A stretch of 64,000 nucleotides of DNA from DASQHW01 sp963837155 (GCA_963837155.1 CAWIMB010000002.1:1860001-1924000), one strand, 5' to 3'; positions 26,210 through 36,648 are shown, counted from the first letter of the stretch. Notes: generated by a model not told the origin, from the sequence alone. Numbers and translations are program-made.

Positions 26210-28852
26210 CCTGGCTGCGCGGCACCTTCCGGCGCCCCGGCCGTCTCGGAGGGACCGCCGCAGGCGTCGCGATCCGCAGTCGCGCTGCTCGCTTCGATCG
26301 GTACGTTCCTCGCCGCGTCGAAGGCCACGATGACCAAGCGCGCCGCGCAGACCGTCGCCGTCGACTGGCAGGTCGAGGTGCAACCGGGCGGAAATTCCAA
26401 TGCGGTCCTCGATGCCGTGCGTGCACACGCACGCGCCGCGCTTCTCGTGGACTTCGGGCAGACAACGGGATTGCGCGCCACGACCAACGGAACCACCCAA
26501 ACCACGGGGTCGGGTGTCGTGCTCGGCCTGCCCGACGAGTACCGCCGCACATTTCCCGGCACGATCCGCGATCTCGCGGGAACCGGAAGCGGCGTTCTCC
26601 TCGCGCAACAGACGGCCGCCAATCTGCGGGTCGCGCCCGGCGACACGATCGCGATCGGCCGGTCCGGGCTCGGCGCGGCCCGAGTGCGAGTCGACGGCGT
26701 GGTCGACCTGCCTCAGGCGGACTCGCTCTTCCAAAAGGTCGGTGCTCCCGTGGGAGCACAACCACAGGCACCGCCCGACAACGTCCTGCTCCTGCCGGCG
26801 CCGACCTGGCACACGTTGTTCGACCCCGTTGCCGCACACCGTCCAGAACTGATCCACACCCAGATCCATGCCCGCGTCGCGCTCGCGCTCGCTCACGATC
26901 CGTCGGCGGCCTATACGCAGGTGACCGGCGCGGCTCGAAATCTCGAGGCCGGCCTCGCCGGAGCAGGGCTCGTGGGCGACAACCTCGCAGCAACCCTCGG
27001 CGCCGCACGATCCGACGCGCTCTATGCGCAGGTCCTGTTCCTTTTCCTCGGCCTTCCCGGCGCGGTTCTGGCCGGACTGCTCACCGGCGCCGTCGCCGCA
27101 TCCGGCGCAACTCGACGTCGTCAGGAACAAGCGCTGCTTCGCACACGCGGCGCGTCAACGCGCACCCTCGTTCGCATCGCGCTCGTCGAGGCGACGTTCG
27201 TTGGTGTTCTCGGCGCGCTGGTGGGGCTTGCGGTCGCATCGATCGTCGGAGGTCTCGAGTTCGACAGCGCCTCGTTTGGTGCGACGCACACGACCGCTCT
27301 CGCATTCGGGCTCGGCGCGGGGCTGATCGGTCTCGCAATCGCGGGCGTCGCCATCGCGCTTCCGGCGTGGCGCGATGCGCGCTCGATCACCGTTGTCGGC
27401 GCGCGCGGCACCGTTGGTCGCCCCCGAGCGCCACGCTGGTTGCGTTTCGGTGTCGACCTCATCCTGCTCGCCTCGTCGGGTCTCGTGTTCTGGCTCACGA
27501 GTCGTAACGGCTACACCCTGGTCGTCGCCCCCGAGGGCACGCCGTCGATCTCCGTCAACTACTGGGCGCTCGCCGGACCTGCCTTCCTCTGGCTGGGCGC
27601 AGGCCTGTTCGCGTGGCGCATTGCTTATTTCATGCTGGGAACGACACACAGTGCCGCGCGCTGGCTCGCGCGTCCGTTCTCGGGTCGGCTCGCGGCAACC
27701 GTCGGCGCAACCATGCGGCGACAGCGCCGCTTGCTCGCGAGCGCGCTCGCGCTTGTCGCGCTCACAACTGCGTTCGCGGCATCGACCGCAGTTTTCAACG
27801 CCACCTACGAGGCGCAGGCGGCAGTCGATGCCCGACTCACGAATGGTGCCGATGTCACGGTGACCGAACCGCCCAGCTCGTCGGTCGGACCCAACGCGGC
27901 TGGACAGATCGCGACAGTGGCCGGCGTCAAGGCAGTCGAACCGCTCCAGCACCGATTCGCCTACGTCGGAGCCGATCTCCAAGACCTCTACGGCGTTCGC
28001 ACGTCGACAATTGTCGATGCCACCAAACTGCAGGACGCGTACTTCCAAGGTGGTACGGCTCGGGATCTCATGCGCCGGCTCGGGGCACAGCCCGACGGCG
28101 TCCTCCTCAGTGCCGAAACGGTCAAGGACTTCCAGCTGCAGCCGGGCGACACCGTGCGCCTGCGGATCCGCGACGTCCGCAGCAGTCGGCTCGTCGAGGT
28201 GCCGTTTCGTTACGTCGGCATCGCCAACGAATTCCCCACGGCACCCCGCGACAGCTTCTTGGTCGCGAACGCGGACTACGTGGCCAATCGCACTGGCAAC
28301 GACGCCGTCGGCGCGTTCCTCGTCGATACCGGTACGTCTTCACCGAGTTCGGTCGCGGCACGGTTGCGGGCCCGCTTCGGAACCGGCGCCGTCGTCACGG
28401 ACATCAATAGCACCCGAAGGATTGTCGGATCGAGCCTGACCGCGGTCGACCTCTCGGGTTTGACCCGCGTCGAACTCGGCTTCGCGATCGTGCTCGCCGC
28501 GGCATCGACCGGGCTTGTCCTCGCGCTCGGATTCGCCGAACGGCGACGGACGTTCGCGATCGCGACGGCGCTCGGCGCGAAACCACGCCAGCTGGGCGGG
28601 TTCGTGTGGAGCGAAGCCTCATTCGTCGTCGCCGGTGGGCTGCTCGCCGGCACGATCGCGGGCGCGTCGCTCGCGTCGATGCTCACCAAAGTGCTGACCG
28701 GCGTCTTCGATCCTCCACCCGCGGCGCTGTCGGTGCCATGGGCCTACCTCGCGGCCGTCGCGGCTGTCGCGGTCGCCGCTGTTGCCGTGACCGGCATCGG
28801 AACGATTCGACGGGCTGGGACCGCCCCGCTGACGGTGTTGCGCGAACTGTGA
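26197..28852 (+). CDS. FtsX-type ABC permease, two modules (frameshifted)
   Basis: Composite of about 884 residues. A first span with LLASIGTFLAASKATMTK leads to an extracytoplasmic MacB-like core, then an FtsX segment (GAVLAGLLTGAVAASG...), a central membrane region, a second extracytoplasmic domain and a final FtsX segment ending in TAPLTVLREL. One extra C near 26274 hides the first 26 residues in another frame; removing it gives GVAIAVALLASIG. The paired layout resembles LolCE/MacB or BceB-like permeases. It overlaps ATPase 2 and the next gene. Substrate unknown; an envelope role is inferred from the linked UppP and kinase. Confidence 0.8.
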
Positions 28853-30213
28853 AACGTCGGTCGGGCGTATTCGCATTGCTTGTTGTCACCGGTGCGAGCG
28901 TCGCGACCATCGTGGCACCGGGGTCGCCGACCGCAACCCTGCCGGCCGTGCTCGTCATCGCCGCGCTTGCTGCGCTCGGCGTGCTCGTCGCGATTGAGCA
29001 CCGCGGCAACGGGCCCTCCACGCGCGCGGTGGTCGTCGCGATCGGCTTGGTGCTCCTCGTGGCCGTGTGCGTCACGCCGCGGCGATCGCACGACCTCTGG
29101 TCATACGCCTCGTACGGGTCGATCGTCGCTCGCCATGACGCGAGCCCCTACGCGCACGCTCCGGATGAATATCCCGACGATCCACTCGTGCAGCGCGTCG
29201 CCCCCGGGTGGCGGCGGACTCGTTCGGTATACGGGCCACTTTTCACTGCCCTTTCGGCGGCGATCGTGCGCACAACCGGCGGGCGACCGTTTCCGACGCG
29301 GCTCGCGTTTCAAGGTCTCTCCCTGCTGTGCGTCGTCGGCGTACTGATCTTGCTTGCGCGTCGAGGATGTTCACCGACCACACTCGCGCTGGTCGGGCTC
29401 CACCCGATCGTCACTGTCTATGTCGTGAACGGCGGCCACAACGATGCGCTCGTCGCGCTGCTGCTTTTCGGCGCGGCCACCGCAACCGCGCGCCGGCCCG
29501 TGGTCGGCGGTTTCCTCATCGGAACAGCTGCCTCGATCAAACTGACCGCGCTTCTTCCAATCCTCGGTCTCGCGTGGTGGGCGTGGCGGCGACACGGCCG
29601 GCCGAGAACGCTTGCTGCGATCGGAGTCGCGATCGGTGTCCCGTTGATGGGCTATGTCCTCGCAGGCGGTCGGACCGCCCTCGCGCCCTTGCTCGCCGCG
29701 TCCGGACGCACGAGCCGCGCGTCGCTGTGGGGCATCGTCCACGTGCTCGGCGATCCCGGCATCATCGCGAATCACCTGGGCGTCATCGCCGCGCTCGCGA
29801 CGCTCACATTTGCGTTGCCGCTCGTCACCGCCGCGGCAGATCATCAGCGACCGGACACCACGCTCGCGGCGCCGCTACTCGCCTACGTCCTCCTCGGCGC
29901 GTACGTGTTGCCCTGGTACCTGATCTGGGTGCTTCCCTTTGCTGCACTCGAACTGAACACCCGCTGGGCTCGCACGTTCCTCACGATCTCCGCCCTGACT
30001 GTCGTCGCGTACCAATACGCACCCAGCGGATCCACAGCGCTCACGTCGATGCTGCACGCGAGCATGCCCGCGACCCAGCTTGCTGCTGCTGCAGGAGTGT
30101 TCGTCCTCGCGCTCGAAGCCACGCGAAGGAGCGTCAGCCGCAACGGCCCCAGCCACTTCCCCCCGCTGGTGACCACTCCGGCGCCAACAGCCTCGCGGTG
30201 CGTCCCGCAATGA
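28849..30213 (+). CDS. GT87/GT-C mannosyltransferase-like membrane protein
   Basis: 454 residues, about twelve spans. The segment RSHDLWSYASYGSIVARHDASPY contains the D-L-W-SY feature of polyprenol-phosphomannose-dependent alpha-mannosyltransferases (MptA/MptB-like), with NGGHNDALVALLLFGAA later. It likely extends a lipomannan-type or other glycolipid from the outer face of the membrane. It starts at GTG 28849 within the permease stop (GTGA), so it belongs to the same operon and links the ABC system to envelope glycan synthesis. Confidence 0.7.
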   Translation: MKRRSGVFALLVVTGASVATIVAPGSPTATLPAVLVIAALAALGVLVAIEHRGNGPSTRAVVVAIGLVLLVAVCVTPRRSHDLWSYASYGSIVARHDASPYAHAPDEYPDDPLVQRVAPGWRRTRSVYGPLFTALSAAIVRTTGGRPFPTRLAFQGLSLLCVVGVLILLARRGCSPTTLALVGLHPIVTVYVVNGGHNDALVALLLFGAATATARRPVVGGFLIGTAASIKLTALLPILGLAWWAWRRHGRPRTLAAIGVAIGVPLMGYVLAGGRTALAPLLAASGRTSRASLWGIVHVLGDPGIIANHLGVIAALATLTFALPLVTAAADHQRPDTTLAAPLLAYVLLGAYVLPWYLIWVLPFAALELNTRWARTFLTISALTVVAYQYAPSGSTALTSMLHASMPATQLAAAAGVFVLALEATRRSVSRNGPSHFPPLVTTPAPTASRCVPQ

Positions 30214-30235
30214 GCCCGCCGAGGAGACCGCAAGC

Positions 30236-31396
30236 GTGAGACGCTGGTTCGCATTTGGGCTCGCGTTCGTGCTGCTCGCCGCGTGCAGCGGGGCGAGCAA
30301 GGCCGGCCCGTCGAGATCGAACACGTCGTTACCCTCAACCTCAACCTCAAGGTTAACGTCCACAACACGCCGCGATCCGGCGCCACCGCGTCATCCGGCG
30401 AAGCCCACGAACATCTACGCGCACAGTGGCACCAATATGTTCAGCGCCGCGACGCGAGGCGCGCGGTCATTCGTCTACGTCCCCGAGAGCATGTCTCGAT
30501 ACGTCGATGTGATCGATCCGAAGACGTTTCGAGTGGTCGACCGTTACCAAACCGGCGAACGGCCCCAACATGTCGTTCCGGCCTGGGACATGCGCACGCT
30601 GTACGCCACCAACAATCTCGGAAACTCGCTGACACCCATCGATCCCCGCACGGGGAAGAGTGCGGGCCCGAACATCGCCGTGGATGATCCATACAACATG
30701 TATTTCACGCCCGACGGCAGCTCGGCGATCGTGGTTGCCGAACGCCGGCAGCGACTCGACTTTCGCGACCCACACACGTTCGCACTTCGTCACGCGGTCA
30801 CAGTCGACTGTGCTGGTGTCGATCACCTCGACTTCAGCGCCGATGGGAGTTATCTCGTTGCCTCGTGCGAGTTCGCGGGTCGCTTGGTGAAGATCGATCT
30901 TCCGAGCGGCAAGATTGATCGGTACCTCGACCTCCCAGGATCGAGTCCACAAGACGTCAAACTCGAGCCCGCCGGAAAGGTGTTCTATGTCGCCGACCTG
31001 AAGCTCGGAGGCGTCCATCTGATCGACGGTGCATCGTTGCGGGCGATCGGCTTCATTCCGACCGGGACCGACGCCCACGGCATCTATCCGAGTCGTGACG
31101 CGCGGCATCTCTATGTGTCCAACCGGCGCGGCGGTTCAGTCAGCGTCATCGATGTTGCCTCGAGAGCGATCAGTGCGACGTGGCCTCTGCCCGGGACGTC
31201 GCCCGACATGGGTGGGGTCTCGGCCGATGGCAAAGTGTTATGGCTGTCGGGACGCTACAACGACGCGGTGTACGCCATTTCAACTGTCGACGGCCACCTG
31301 CTTGCTGTCATCCACGTTGCGAATCGCCCGCACGGTCTGTGCGTGTGGCCACAGCCTGGGCGCTACTCCCTCGGCCACACGGGCGTGACGCGGTAA
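30236..31396 (+). CDS. YncE-like beta-propeller lipoprotein
   Basis: 386 residues. Signal peptide with lipobox LLAACSGAS, Cys at residue 17, then a Ser/Thr linker. The remainder is a repeated beta-propeller of the YncE/40-residue YVTN family, with units such as DVIDPKTFRVVDRYQTG and SVIDVASRAISATWPLPG. These are extracytoplasmic ligand or scaffold proteins without known enzymatic role. It is behind GAGGAG and 22 bases from the GT87 gene. Its TAA overlaps the ATG of the next lipoprotein gene. Confidence 0.8.
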   Translation: MRRWFAFGLAFVLLAACSGASKAGPSRSNTSLPSTSTSRLTSTTRRDPAPPRHPAKPTNIYAHSGTNMFSAATRGARSFVYVPESMSRYVDVIDPKTFRVVDRYQTGERPQHVVPAWDMRTLYATNNLGNSLTPIDPRTGKSAGPNIAVDDPYNMYFTPDGSSAIVVAERRQRLDFRDPHTFALRHAVTVDCAGVDHLDFSADGSYLVASCEFAGRLVKIDLPSGKIDRYLDLPGSSPQDVKLEPAGKVFYVADLKLGGVHLIDGASLRAIGFIPTGTDAHGIYPSRDARHLYVSNRRGGSVSVIDVASRAISATWPLPGTSPDMGGVSADGKVLWLSGRYNDAVYAISTVDGHLLAVIHVANRPHGLCVWPQPGRYSLGHTGVTR

Positions 31397-32409
31397 TGCG
31401 AAGGCGGAGAGCGAACGACGCACTCCTTCTGCTTCTTGCGGTCGCGGCATTCGCCGCCGCCTGTAGTAGTGCCAGCGGCAATGGCGCGCGATCGGCGCCA
31501 ACGGCCCGCACGCCGGCGAGTCCCGCGCCGGCCGGCTCCACGATCTCCGCACCGACGCCGACATCGTTGCCCGCGCAACGCACGGAGCCTGCGCTTCCAC
31601 GCGCGATCCAGGAAGCCGCGGCCACCACGGCCGCCAACAGCTTGTGGGTCGTCGGTGGCTACGACACCGCGCGCAACAGCAGCAGCGCCGTATTCGTGTT
31701 CAACGGTTCGACATGGAACGCGGGACCGTCGCTCCCCATTGCTGTCAACCATCCCGGCGCAGCCACGATTAACGGGAATGTCTACGTGGCGGGCGGCTTC
31801 ACTCCCGCCGGCGCGACCAATCGGGTGTTTGAACTCGCGAGCGGCTCGACAGGGTGGCGCGAAGTCGCGCCGATGCGACAACGACGCGGGGCGCTGTCGC
31901 TTGTTGCCGCCGGTGGACGGTTGTACGCGATCGGTGGGCGAGACGGCGCCACGCAGATAGCGCTTCCCGAGACCTACGACCCGCAGACCAACACGTGGAC
32001 CGACATCGCGCCGATGCCGTCCTCGCGGAACCATCTCGCGGGGTATCGCGACCGCTCGCGCGTCTGCGTCGCAGGCGGCCGTACGCCCGCGACCAGTGCT
32101 GAGATCGATTGCTTCGATACCGCGAGCGCCCGGTGGCGTCGACAACAAACATTGCCGCTCGCAACCTCGGGCGCGGCCGCGGGAATTATCGACGGTGTGA
32201 CGGTCGTCGCCGGTGGCGAACCGAGCGCCGAAGCCCGCCTCATCCCCGTCGTCCAACGCTTCGCCGCGCCGCGCTGGACAACGGAGCCCATGCTCATCCC
32301 ACGCCACGGCACTGCCTTCGCCGTCTACCGGGGGAGGCTTTGGATGTGCGGCGGCGCAACCGCCCCCGGATTCCAAGCCGTCTCCGTCTGCACCTCCCTC
32401 CAGGCCTAG
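31396..32409 (+). CDS. Kelch-repeat lipoprotein
   Basis: 337 residues. Signal peptide and lipobox AAFAAACSSASG, then Pro/Ala-rich linker, then Kelch repeats: VVGGYDTARNSSSAVFVFN, YVAGGFTPAG, YAIGGRDGATQIALP and CVAGGRTPATSAEIDCF, each with the Gly-Gly pair. A six-bladed propeller is likely. It is probably exposed on the outer face of the membrane, paired with the upstream propeller lipoprotein (TAATG overlap). Function unknown. Confidence 0.8.
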   Translation: MRRRRANDALLLLLAVAAFAAACSSASGNGARSAPTARTPASPAPAGSTISAPTPTSLPAQRTEPALPRAIQEAAATTAANSLWVVGGYDTARNSSSAVFVFNGSTWNAGPSLPIAVNHPGAATINGNVYVAGGFTPAGATNRVFELASGSTGWREVAPMRQRRGALSLVAAGGRLYAIGGRDGATQIALPETYDPQTNTWTDIAPMPSSRNHLAGYRDRSRVCVAGGRTPATSAEIDCFDTASARWRRQQTLPLATSGAAAGIIDGVTVVAGGEPSAEARLIPVVQRFAAPRWTTEPMLIPRHGTAFAVYRGRLWMCGGATAPGFQAVSVCTSLQA

Positions 32410-32448
32410 CGGCCGCCGAGCGCGCATTGCCGGGATCCGCCGACGCAG

Positions 32449-32464
32449 GTAAGGTTGCCCTTAC
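32449..32464. promoter_or_regulatory. Possible DtxR/IdeR-like operator before ZIP gene
   Basis: GTAAGG-TTGC-CCTTAC is a perfect inverted repeat with a 4-base centre, 20 bases before the ZIP start. Read from 32450 it matches 12 of 19 positions of the IdeR/DtxR box. A DtxR-, MntR- or Zur-like regulator could bind it. Confidence 0.4.
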
Positions 32465-32483
32465 TTGAAGGGGTGCTGCTCAA

Positions 32484-33407
32484 ATGAGCCTCGAAAAGAC
32501 ACTTCTGCTGGGCTTCATTGCCGGCGTGACGATCCTGATCGGGCTCCCGATCGGACGGCTGAAGCGACCGGCGCCGACGCTGCGCATGATGCTCAACGCG
32601 ATCGCGGTCGGCATTCTTCTGTTCCTCCTCTGGGACGTGCTCTCGGCCGCCTGGGAACCCATCGACGCAGCCCTGAGCGAGTTTCACAGCAGGGACGGCG
32701 GGCTCGCGAGCGCCTTCGGATACGGGTTGCTCTTCGCCGGCGGTCTCACTGCCGGGCTGCTCGGTCTCGTCGCGTACGAGCGTTGGATGGAGCGCGTCGC
32801 GAACAACCCCGACGCGACCCTCGTCGACGACGGTGACAATCATCAGGACACTCCGCCGACGTCGCCGGGCAGTGGTGGTGGTGTCGCGCTGAAGCAGCGC
32901 GCCATGGCGCGCCGTGGGATCGCCACCTGGTCACCCGCCCGCCTCCTTGCGCTTCTGATCGCCGTTGGCATCGGACTTCACAACTTTGCGGAAGGGCTCG
33001 CCATCGGTCAGGCAGCTGCCAGCGACGAGATCGCGTTGGCGACGCTGCTCGTGATCGGATTCGCGCTGCACAACGCGACAGAAGGATTCGGCATCGTCGC
33101 ACCCCTCGCCGGGGAGACGAGCGCCGACGGCACACACGTCAGGCCGAGTTGGGGGTTCCTGCTGACGCTCGGAGCAATCGGCGGCGCACCCACGTTCATT
33201 GGGACTGCAGTCGGGCACGCGTTCACGTCGGAGACACTTGCCGTCGTGTTCCTCTCGCTCGCGGCCGGCTCGATCTTGTATGTCGTTCTGCAGCTCGTCG
33301 GTGTTGCAGCACGCAGTCGGCGGATGGATCTCCTCGCCTACGGCGTTCTCATCGGGCTCCTCGCCGGATTCGTCACTGATGCAATCGTCATTGCCGCGGG
33401 CGTTTGA
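32484..33407 (+). CDS. ZIP-family metal transporter
   Basis: 307 residues, about eight spans. The metal-path motifs of the ZIP family are clear: HNFAEGLAIG and HNATEGFGI (HNxxEG twice). A hydrophilic loop of about 40 residues lies between the first three and the later spans. It should move divalent cations such as Zn, Fe or Mn into, or sometimes out of, the cytoplasm. Start ATG follows AAGGGG at some distance. An inverted repeat just upstream may place it under metal control. The 3' end overlaps the convergent DUF2142 gene by 70 bases. Confidence 0.9.
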   Translation: MSLEKTLLLGFIAGVTILIGLPIGRLKRPAPTLRMMLNAIAVGILLFLLWDVLSAAWEPIDAALSEFHSRDGGLASAFGYGLLFAGGLTAGLLGLVAYERWMERVANNPDATLVDDGDNHQDTPPTSPGSGGGVALKQRAMARRGIATWSPARLLALLIAVGIGLHNFAEGLAIGQAAASDEIALATLLVIGFALHNATEGFGIVAPLAGETSADGTHVRPSWGFLLTLGAIGGAPTFIGTAVGHAFTSETLAVVFLSLAAGSILYVVLQLVGVAARSRRMDLLAYGVLIGLLAGFVTDAIVIAAGV

Positions 33408-34882
33408 CGCGATCTCCGCGATGACACAATGGCGAACTGCAAGGCGGCGACGGCAACGGCGTAGAGCGAGATCCAGACGAGCGACGAGAACAACGGCGGG
33501 TGCCATCGGATCTCATCGAAGAACCACCACGAGGCGTCCGCGCCCGCGGTATATCGCTGCAACATGATCCAGAAGGCCGCGACGTGGCCGACGACGAGCG
33601 CAGCCGGTATCCCGAACGCGGCGAGGCGTGACGGATTCCGGCCCCTTCGGGCGAGCGTCGCTCCGATGACTATCGGCAAGCCGACCGCGAGCGGCAGCGT
33701 GTAGCGGCCGCGCCACCAGTTCCACGCGCCTGCGGCCGAAAAGCTCTGGAGGACGACCGGAATCGACACCACGCAGCCGATCACTGCAAGGAAAGCGAGT
33801 ACCTCGCGCGTGCGGACGCGCCGCAAGAAAAAGAGGAGCAGCCCGATGCACGCGATCCATACCCCAATCGTGATCCGGGGCACGAATGCTGCGCGGTCGC
33901 CGTCGAACGCGCCGAGCATCTGGTGCATGAACATGCCCGTTTGATCAACAGTCGCTTTCGCCGCGTGGAGGAGAGCAATGTGTCGACCCTCATTCGTGTT
34001 GTGATTGGTCGACAGCGTTTGGGCGTAGACCAACCAGCACGCTGCGAGCAGTGAGACAACGCCAATTCCTATCGCCCAGGCCCGCGCCCGCCGGAACCTC
34101 ATGAGTCTGCTCGGCGTGCCGCTCCAGAGCGCACAAATCGCCATGATGAGTACGAACCAGAGGAGTCCGACGGGTCGGGCCAGGATCAGCAGCACGGACG
34201 CGATGCCGAACCGATCGAGAGCGCGGTCCGTCGCGTCGTCCGACGTCAGCAACAGGACGAGCGAAGCCCATACCGCGGTTGCCGCCGCGACCTCCACGCC
34301 GCTCGGCGTGGCACCGCCGGCGAGGAACAACAGCATCGGCGTCAACGCAATCAGCAGGCCGATGGTCGCGAATCTCCCAACCTTCCGGAGCGCAACCGCG
34401 GCCATCGCGATCAGCGCGGCGCAGATGAGCGCCGCGACCAACCGCATGACGTAGACCGCGGCGGAGTCCTGACGGAAGAACGTCACAACGCCGAGCGCAA
34501 GGTGGACGAGTGGGGGACTGCGGCCCTGCCAGGTCCAGCTCTCCACTTCGTGCGTCGAGTTCGACAGCTGCGGGCAGTCAGCCGGCGTCATCTCGGGCAG
34601 ACGCGCGAAGCAGGGTCGGTAGTACTCCGAGCTCGCCAACGCTTCAGACGACCGGACTCTGACGACCGACGACGCCTTCGGTCGCTCCAGTCCTTGCGTC
34701 TCCGTTTTCCATAGCGCGCGTTGCTGCGCGGTCAGACCGGGACCGACGAGCTCGCCCCGGACCGCCGCGTACGACCGGATGACGTCCGCACGCTCGTCAG
34801 GCTGCGAGAAGAGCGGGACTGCAAAGGACCAGGCCAATCCGACCGCCGCCGCCAGTGCGAAGATGACCAGCGGTCGCCGCAC
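33338..34882 (-). CDS. DUF2142 multi-spanning membrane protein
   Basis: About 514 residues, ten or more spans. It matches DUF2142: an N-terminal span, then FSQPDERADVIRSYAAVRGE in the first outer loop, and SWTWQGRSPPLVHLALGV. DUF2142 proteins resemble GT-C glycosyltransferases and often sit in surface-polysaccharide loci. I prefer the GTG at 34882, directly before the first span; a TTG at 34936 is possible, and longer forms run into the upstream gene. It follows the GT39 gene on the same strand. The 70-base overlap with the ZIP gene suggests the extreme C-terminus may be wrong. Confidence 0.75.
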   Translation of the reverse strand: MRRPLVIFALAAAVGLAWSFAVPLFSQPDERADVIRSYAAVRGELVGPGLTAQQRALWKTETQGLERPKASSVVRVRSSEALASSEYYRPCFARLPEMTPADCPQLSNSTHEVESWTWQGRSPPLVHLALGVVTFFRQDSAAVYVMRLVAALICAALIAMAAVALRKVGRFATIGLLIALTPMLLFLAGGATPSGVEVAAATAVWASLVLLLTSDDATDRALDRFGIASVLLILARPVGLLWFVLIMAICALWSGTPSRLMRFRRARAWAIGIGVVSLLAACWLVYAQTLSTNHNTNEGRHIALLHAAKATVDQTGMFMHQMLGAFDGDRAAFVPRITIGVWIACIGLLLFFLRRVRTREVLAFLAVIGCVVSIPVVLQSFSAAGAWNWWRGRYTLPLAVGLPIVIGATLARRGRNPSRLAAFGIPAALVVGHVAAFWIMLQRYTAGADASWWFFDEIRWHPPLFSSLVWISLYAVAVAALQFAIVSSRRSRQTPAAMTIASVTNPARSPMRTP

Positions 34883-34947
34883 GCGGGCGACCGTAACGGT
34901 GTCACCTGGGACCGCCCTGGGAGTTGTAGTACGCAACGATTCCGCGG

Positions 34948-36648
34948 TCAGTGAGTCGTGGCAACCGGCGTGCTCACCCGTCCACGGCACGGTGGCGGCG
35001 GCTCGTTGGGACCGTGCAACGAACGATCGGGAGGTGACGCGAAGTAGTACAGCACCACACTGCGATCGAGGACGCCGACGGGACAGTACGCGCGCAACCA
35101 GCCCAGGCGGCCGCGATCGTAGGTTGTGAGATCCGATGCCGACACCGCGACCCAACCGGTCATGCTCAGTGGCGCGCTACGCAGGTTTTGCGCGCTCGGG
35201 AAGCGAGCGGCGTTCGTCCCGAAGTAGTCGATCCACGACCGATGTCGTGCGGTCCACGCTTGCAACGCGTAGTACGACTGCCCCCAATCGAGGTTCGAGT
35301 CGGCTGCGACCCGATAGCCGGGCCCCAAGAGCGGGTCGGTCCAGGCGAGGGATGGTGTGATGACACTCGCGGCGACCGCACCAGTCACTGCGAGCGCGAT
35401 CACAGCCCGTCGCATGACGTGACGCGTCACGGTCACAATCGGTGCGGCGGCGACGAGCCACAACGCGAGCGCGGGCAACAAGTAGCGCAACCCGATCGGT
35501 CGTTCCTGCTGCACGGTGAACAACGTGTGCACCACCGCTGGGATGACGACAACCATTGCGGCCTCGCGCCGAACCCGCTGCGACAGGCGGAAGAGTGCGA
35601 GCGGACCCATCAGCAAGACGAGGACCGTCGTTGCCGGCAACTTCACGACGATGCTGGCCGGCCAGTACAGGAGCCACCGGCCCGTGTGCGCAAAGCCCAG
35701 AACAAACGCTGGTCCGGGTTTGCTACCGGCATGCCAGAGGAACTCAGTGCCGTTGCGCCACGCGGGCGGCACGATCACGTTGCCCAGCGTTGCCAAGACG
35801 CCTGACAGCCCACGGGCGTGCGACAGGATGTCGACCGGCGAGAGGATCGCGTACGCACCCATCACCGTGGCCCACGCGATCGCGACCACTGCAATCCCGC
35901 GTGCTAATGCGGCGCGCCAACCGGCGGGCCACGCGGCGGTGACGATCGCGAGCGCGAGCACCGGCACCATCAGCACGCCCGTCAAGCGGGTCAAGATCGT
36001 GCAACCGGCGCACACGCCGGCCAGGACGAGGAACCGCATCCGGAGATCTCGACGCGCCATGAGCGTCACGAGCACGGCCAACACGACGGCGAGCGTCGCG
36101 GGAATGTCGATGCCGTCGAGATGGCCGATGCCGATCACGAACGGGTTCGCGAGCCACAACAACGCTGCGAACACCCCAGCCGTGCTCCCGAACAGCAACC
36201 CCGCGAGAAGCGCGATGACCCACCCGATCGCGGCAGCTTCGATGATCGGAAGGAGCCGGGCGACGAAAAGGTCACGTCGTAAGTGACCGGACGAAATCTC
36301 GGCGCGCATGAAGCGCTGGACGAACCGGTAATCGCCACCGTGCCTGCTCGCCCGATCCCAGATCGCGCCCTTCGGGACCTGCGGATGGAACAACAGCACC
36401 GGAAGCGCCGCGAACACCTTCCCCAACGGCGGGTGCTGCGGCACGACGCGGAGATCGTGGCGCGTCAGCGCCGACACACCCGAAGCGAGCGTGAACCCTT
36501 CGTCGAAGGTAGGACCGTCTCGCCACGCCTGCACGGATGCGATCCCGACGAACAAGAACGTTGCGACGAGAAGCACGAGGAGGCCGGTCATGGTGACGCC
36601 CGACCTCGAAGCATGATCGGAGTCGGGGATCCAGGTGGACGAGTCCAC
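34948..36648 (-). CDS. GT39/PMT-family membrane glycosyltransferase
   Basis: 566 residues. After the first span comes RDGPTFDEGFTLASG, whose Asp-Glu pair is the usual catalytic loop of GT39/ArnT-like enzymes using polyprenyl-phosphate sugar donors; later DGIDIPA and VAADSNLDWGQSYYALQ are typical. About eleven spans follow, then a hydrophilic outer C-terminal tail. It likely glycosylates proteins or lipids on the outer face. It is divergent from the M1 peptidase gene with a 120-base gap and followed by the DUF2142 gene. Confidence 0.8.
   Translation of the reverse strand: MDSSTWIPDSDHASRSGVTMTGLLVLLVATFLFVGIASVQAWRDGPTFDEGFTLASGVSALTRHDLRVVPQHPPLGKVFAALPVLLFHPQVPKGAIWDRASRHGGDYRFVQRFMRAEISSGHLRRDLFVARLLPIIEAAAIGWVIALLAGLLFGSTAGVFAALLWLANPFVIGIGHLDGIDIPATLAVVLAVLVTLMARRDLRMRFLVLAGVCAGCTILTRLTGVLMVPVLALAIVTAAWPAGWRAALARGIAVVAIAWATVMGAYAILSPVDILSHARGLSGVLATLGNVIVPPAWRNGTEFLWHAGSKPGPAFVLGFAHTGRWLLYWPASIVVKLPATTVLVLLMGPLALFRLSQRVRREAAMVVVIPAVVHTLFTVQQERPIGLRYLLPALALWLVAAAPIVTVTRHVMRRAVIALAVTGAVAASVITPSLAWTDPLLGPGYRVAADSNLDWGQSYYALQAWTARHRSWIDYFGTNAARFPSAQNLRSAPLSMTGWVAVSASDLTTYDRGRLGWLRAYCPVGVLDRSVVLYYFASPPDRSLHGPNEPPPPCRGRVSTPVATTH

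Noticed and set aside
25565..27130. A 521-residue minus-strand frame across the ABC genes
   Set aside because: Low-complexity, Arg/Gly-rich translation without motifs, opposite well-defined ATPases and permease.
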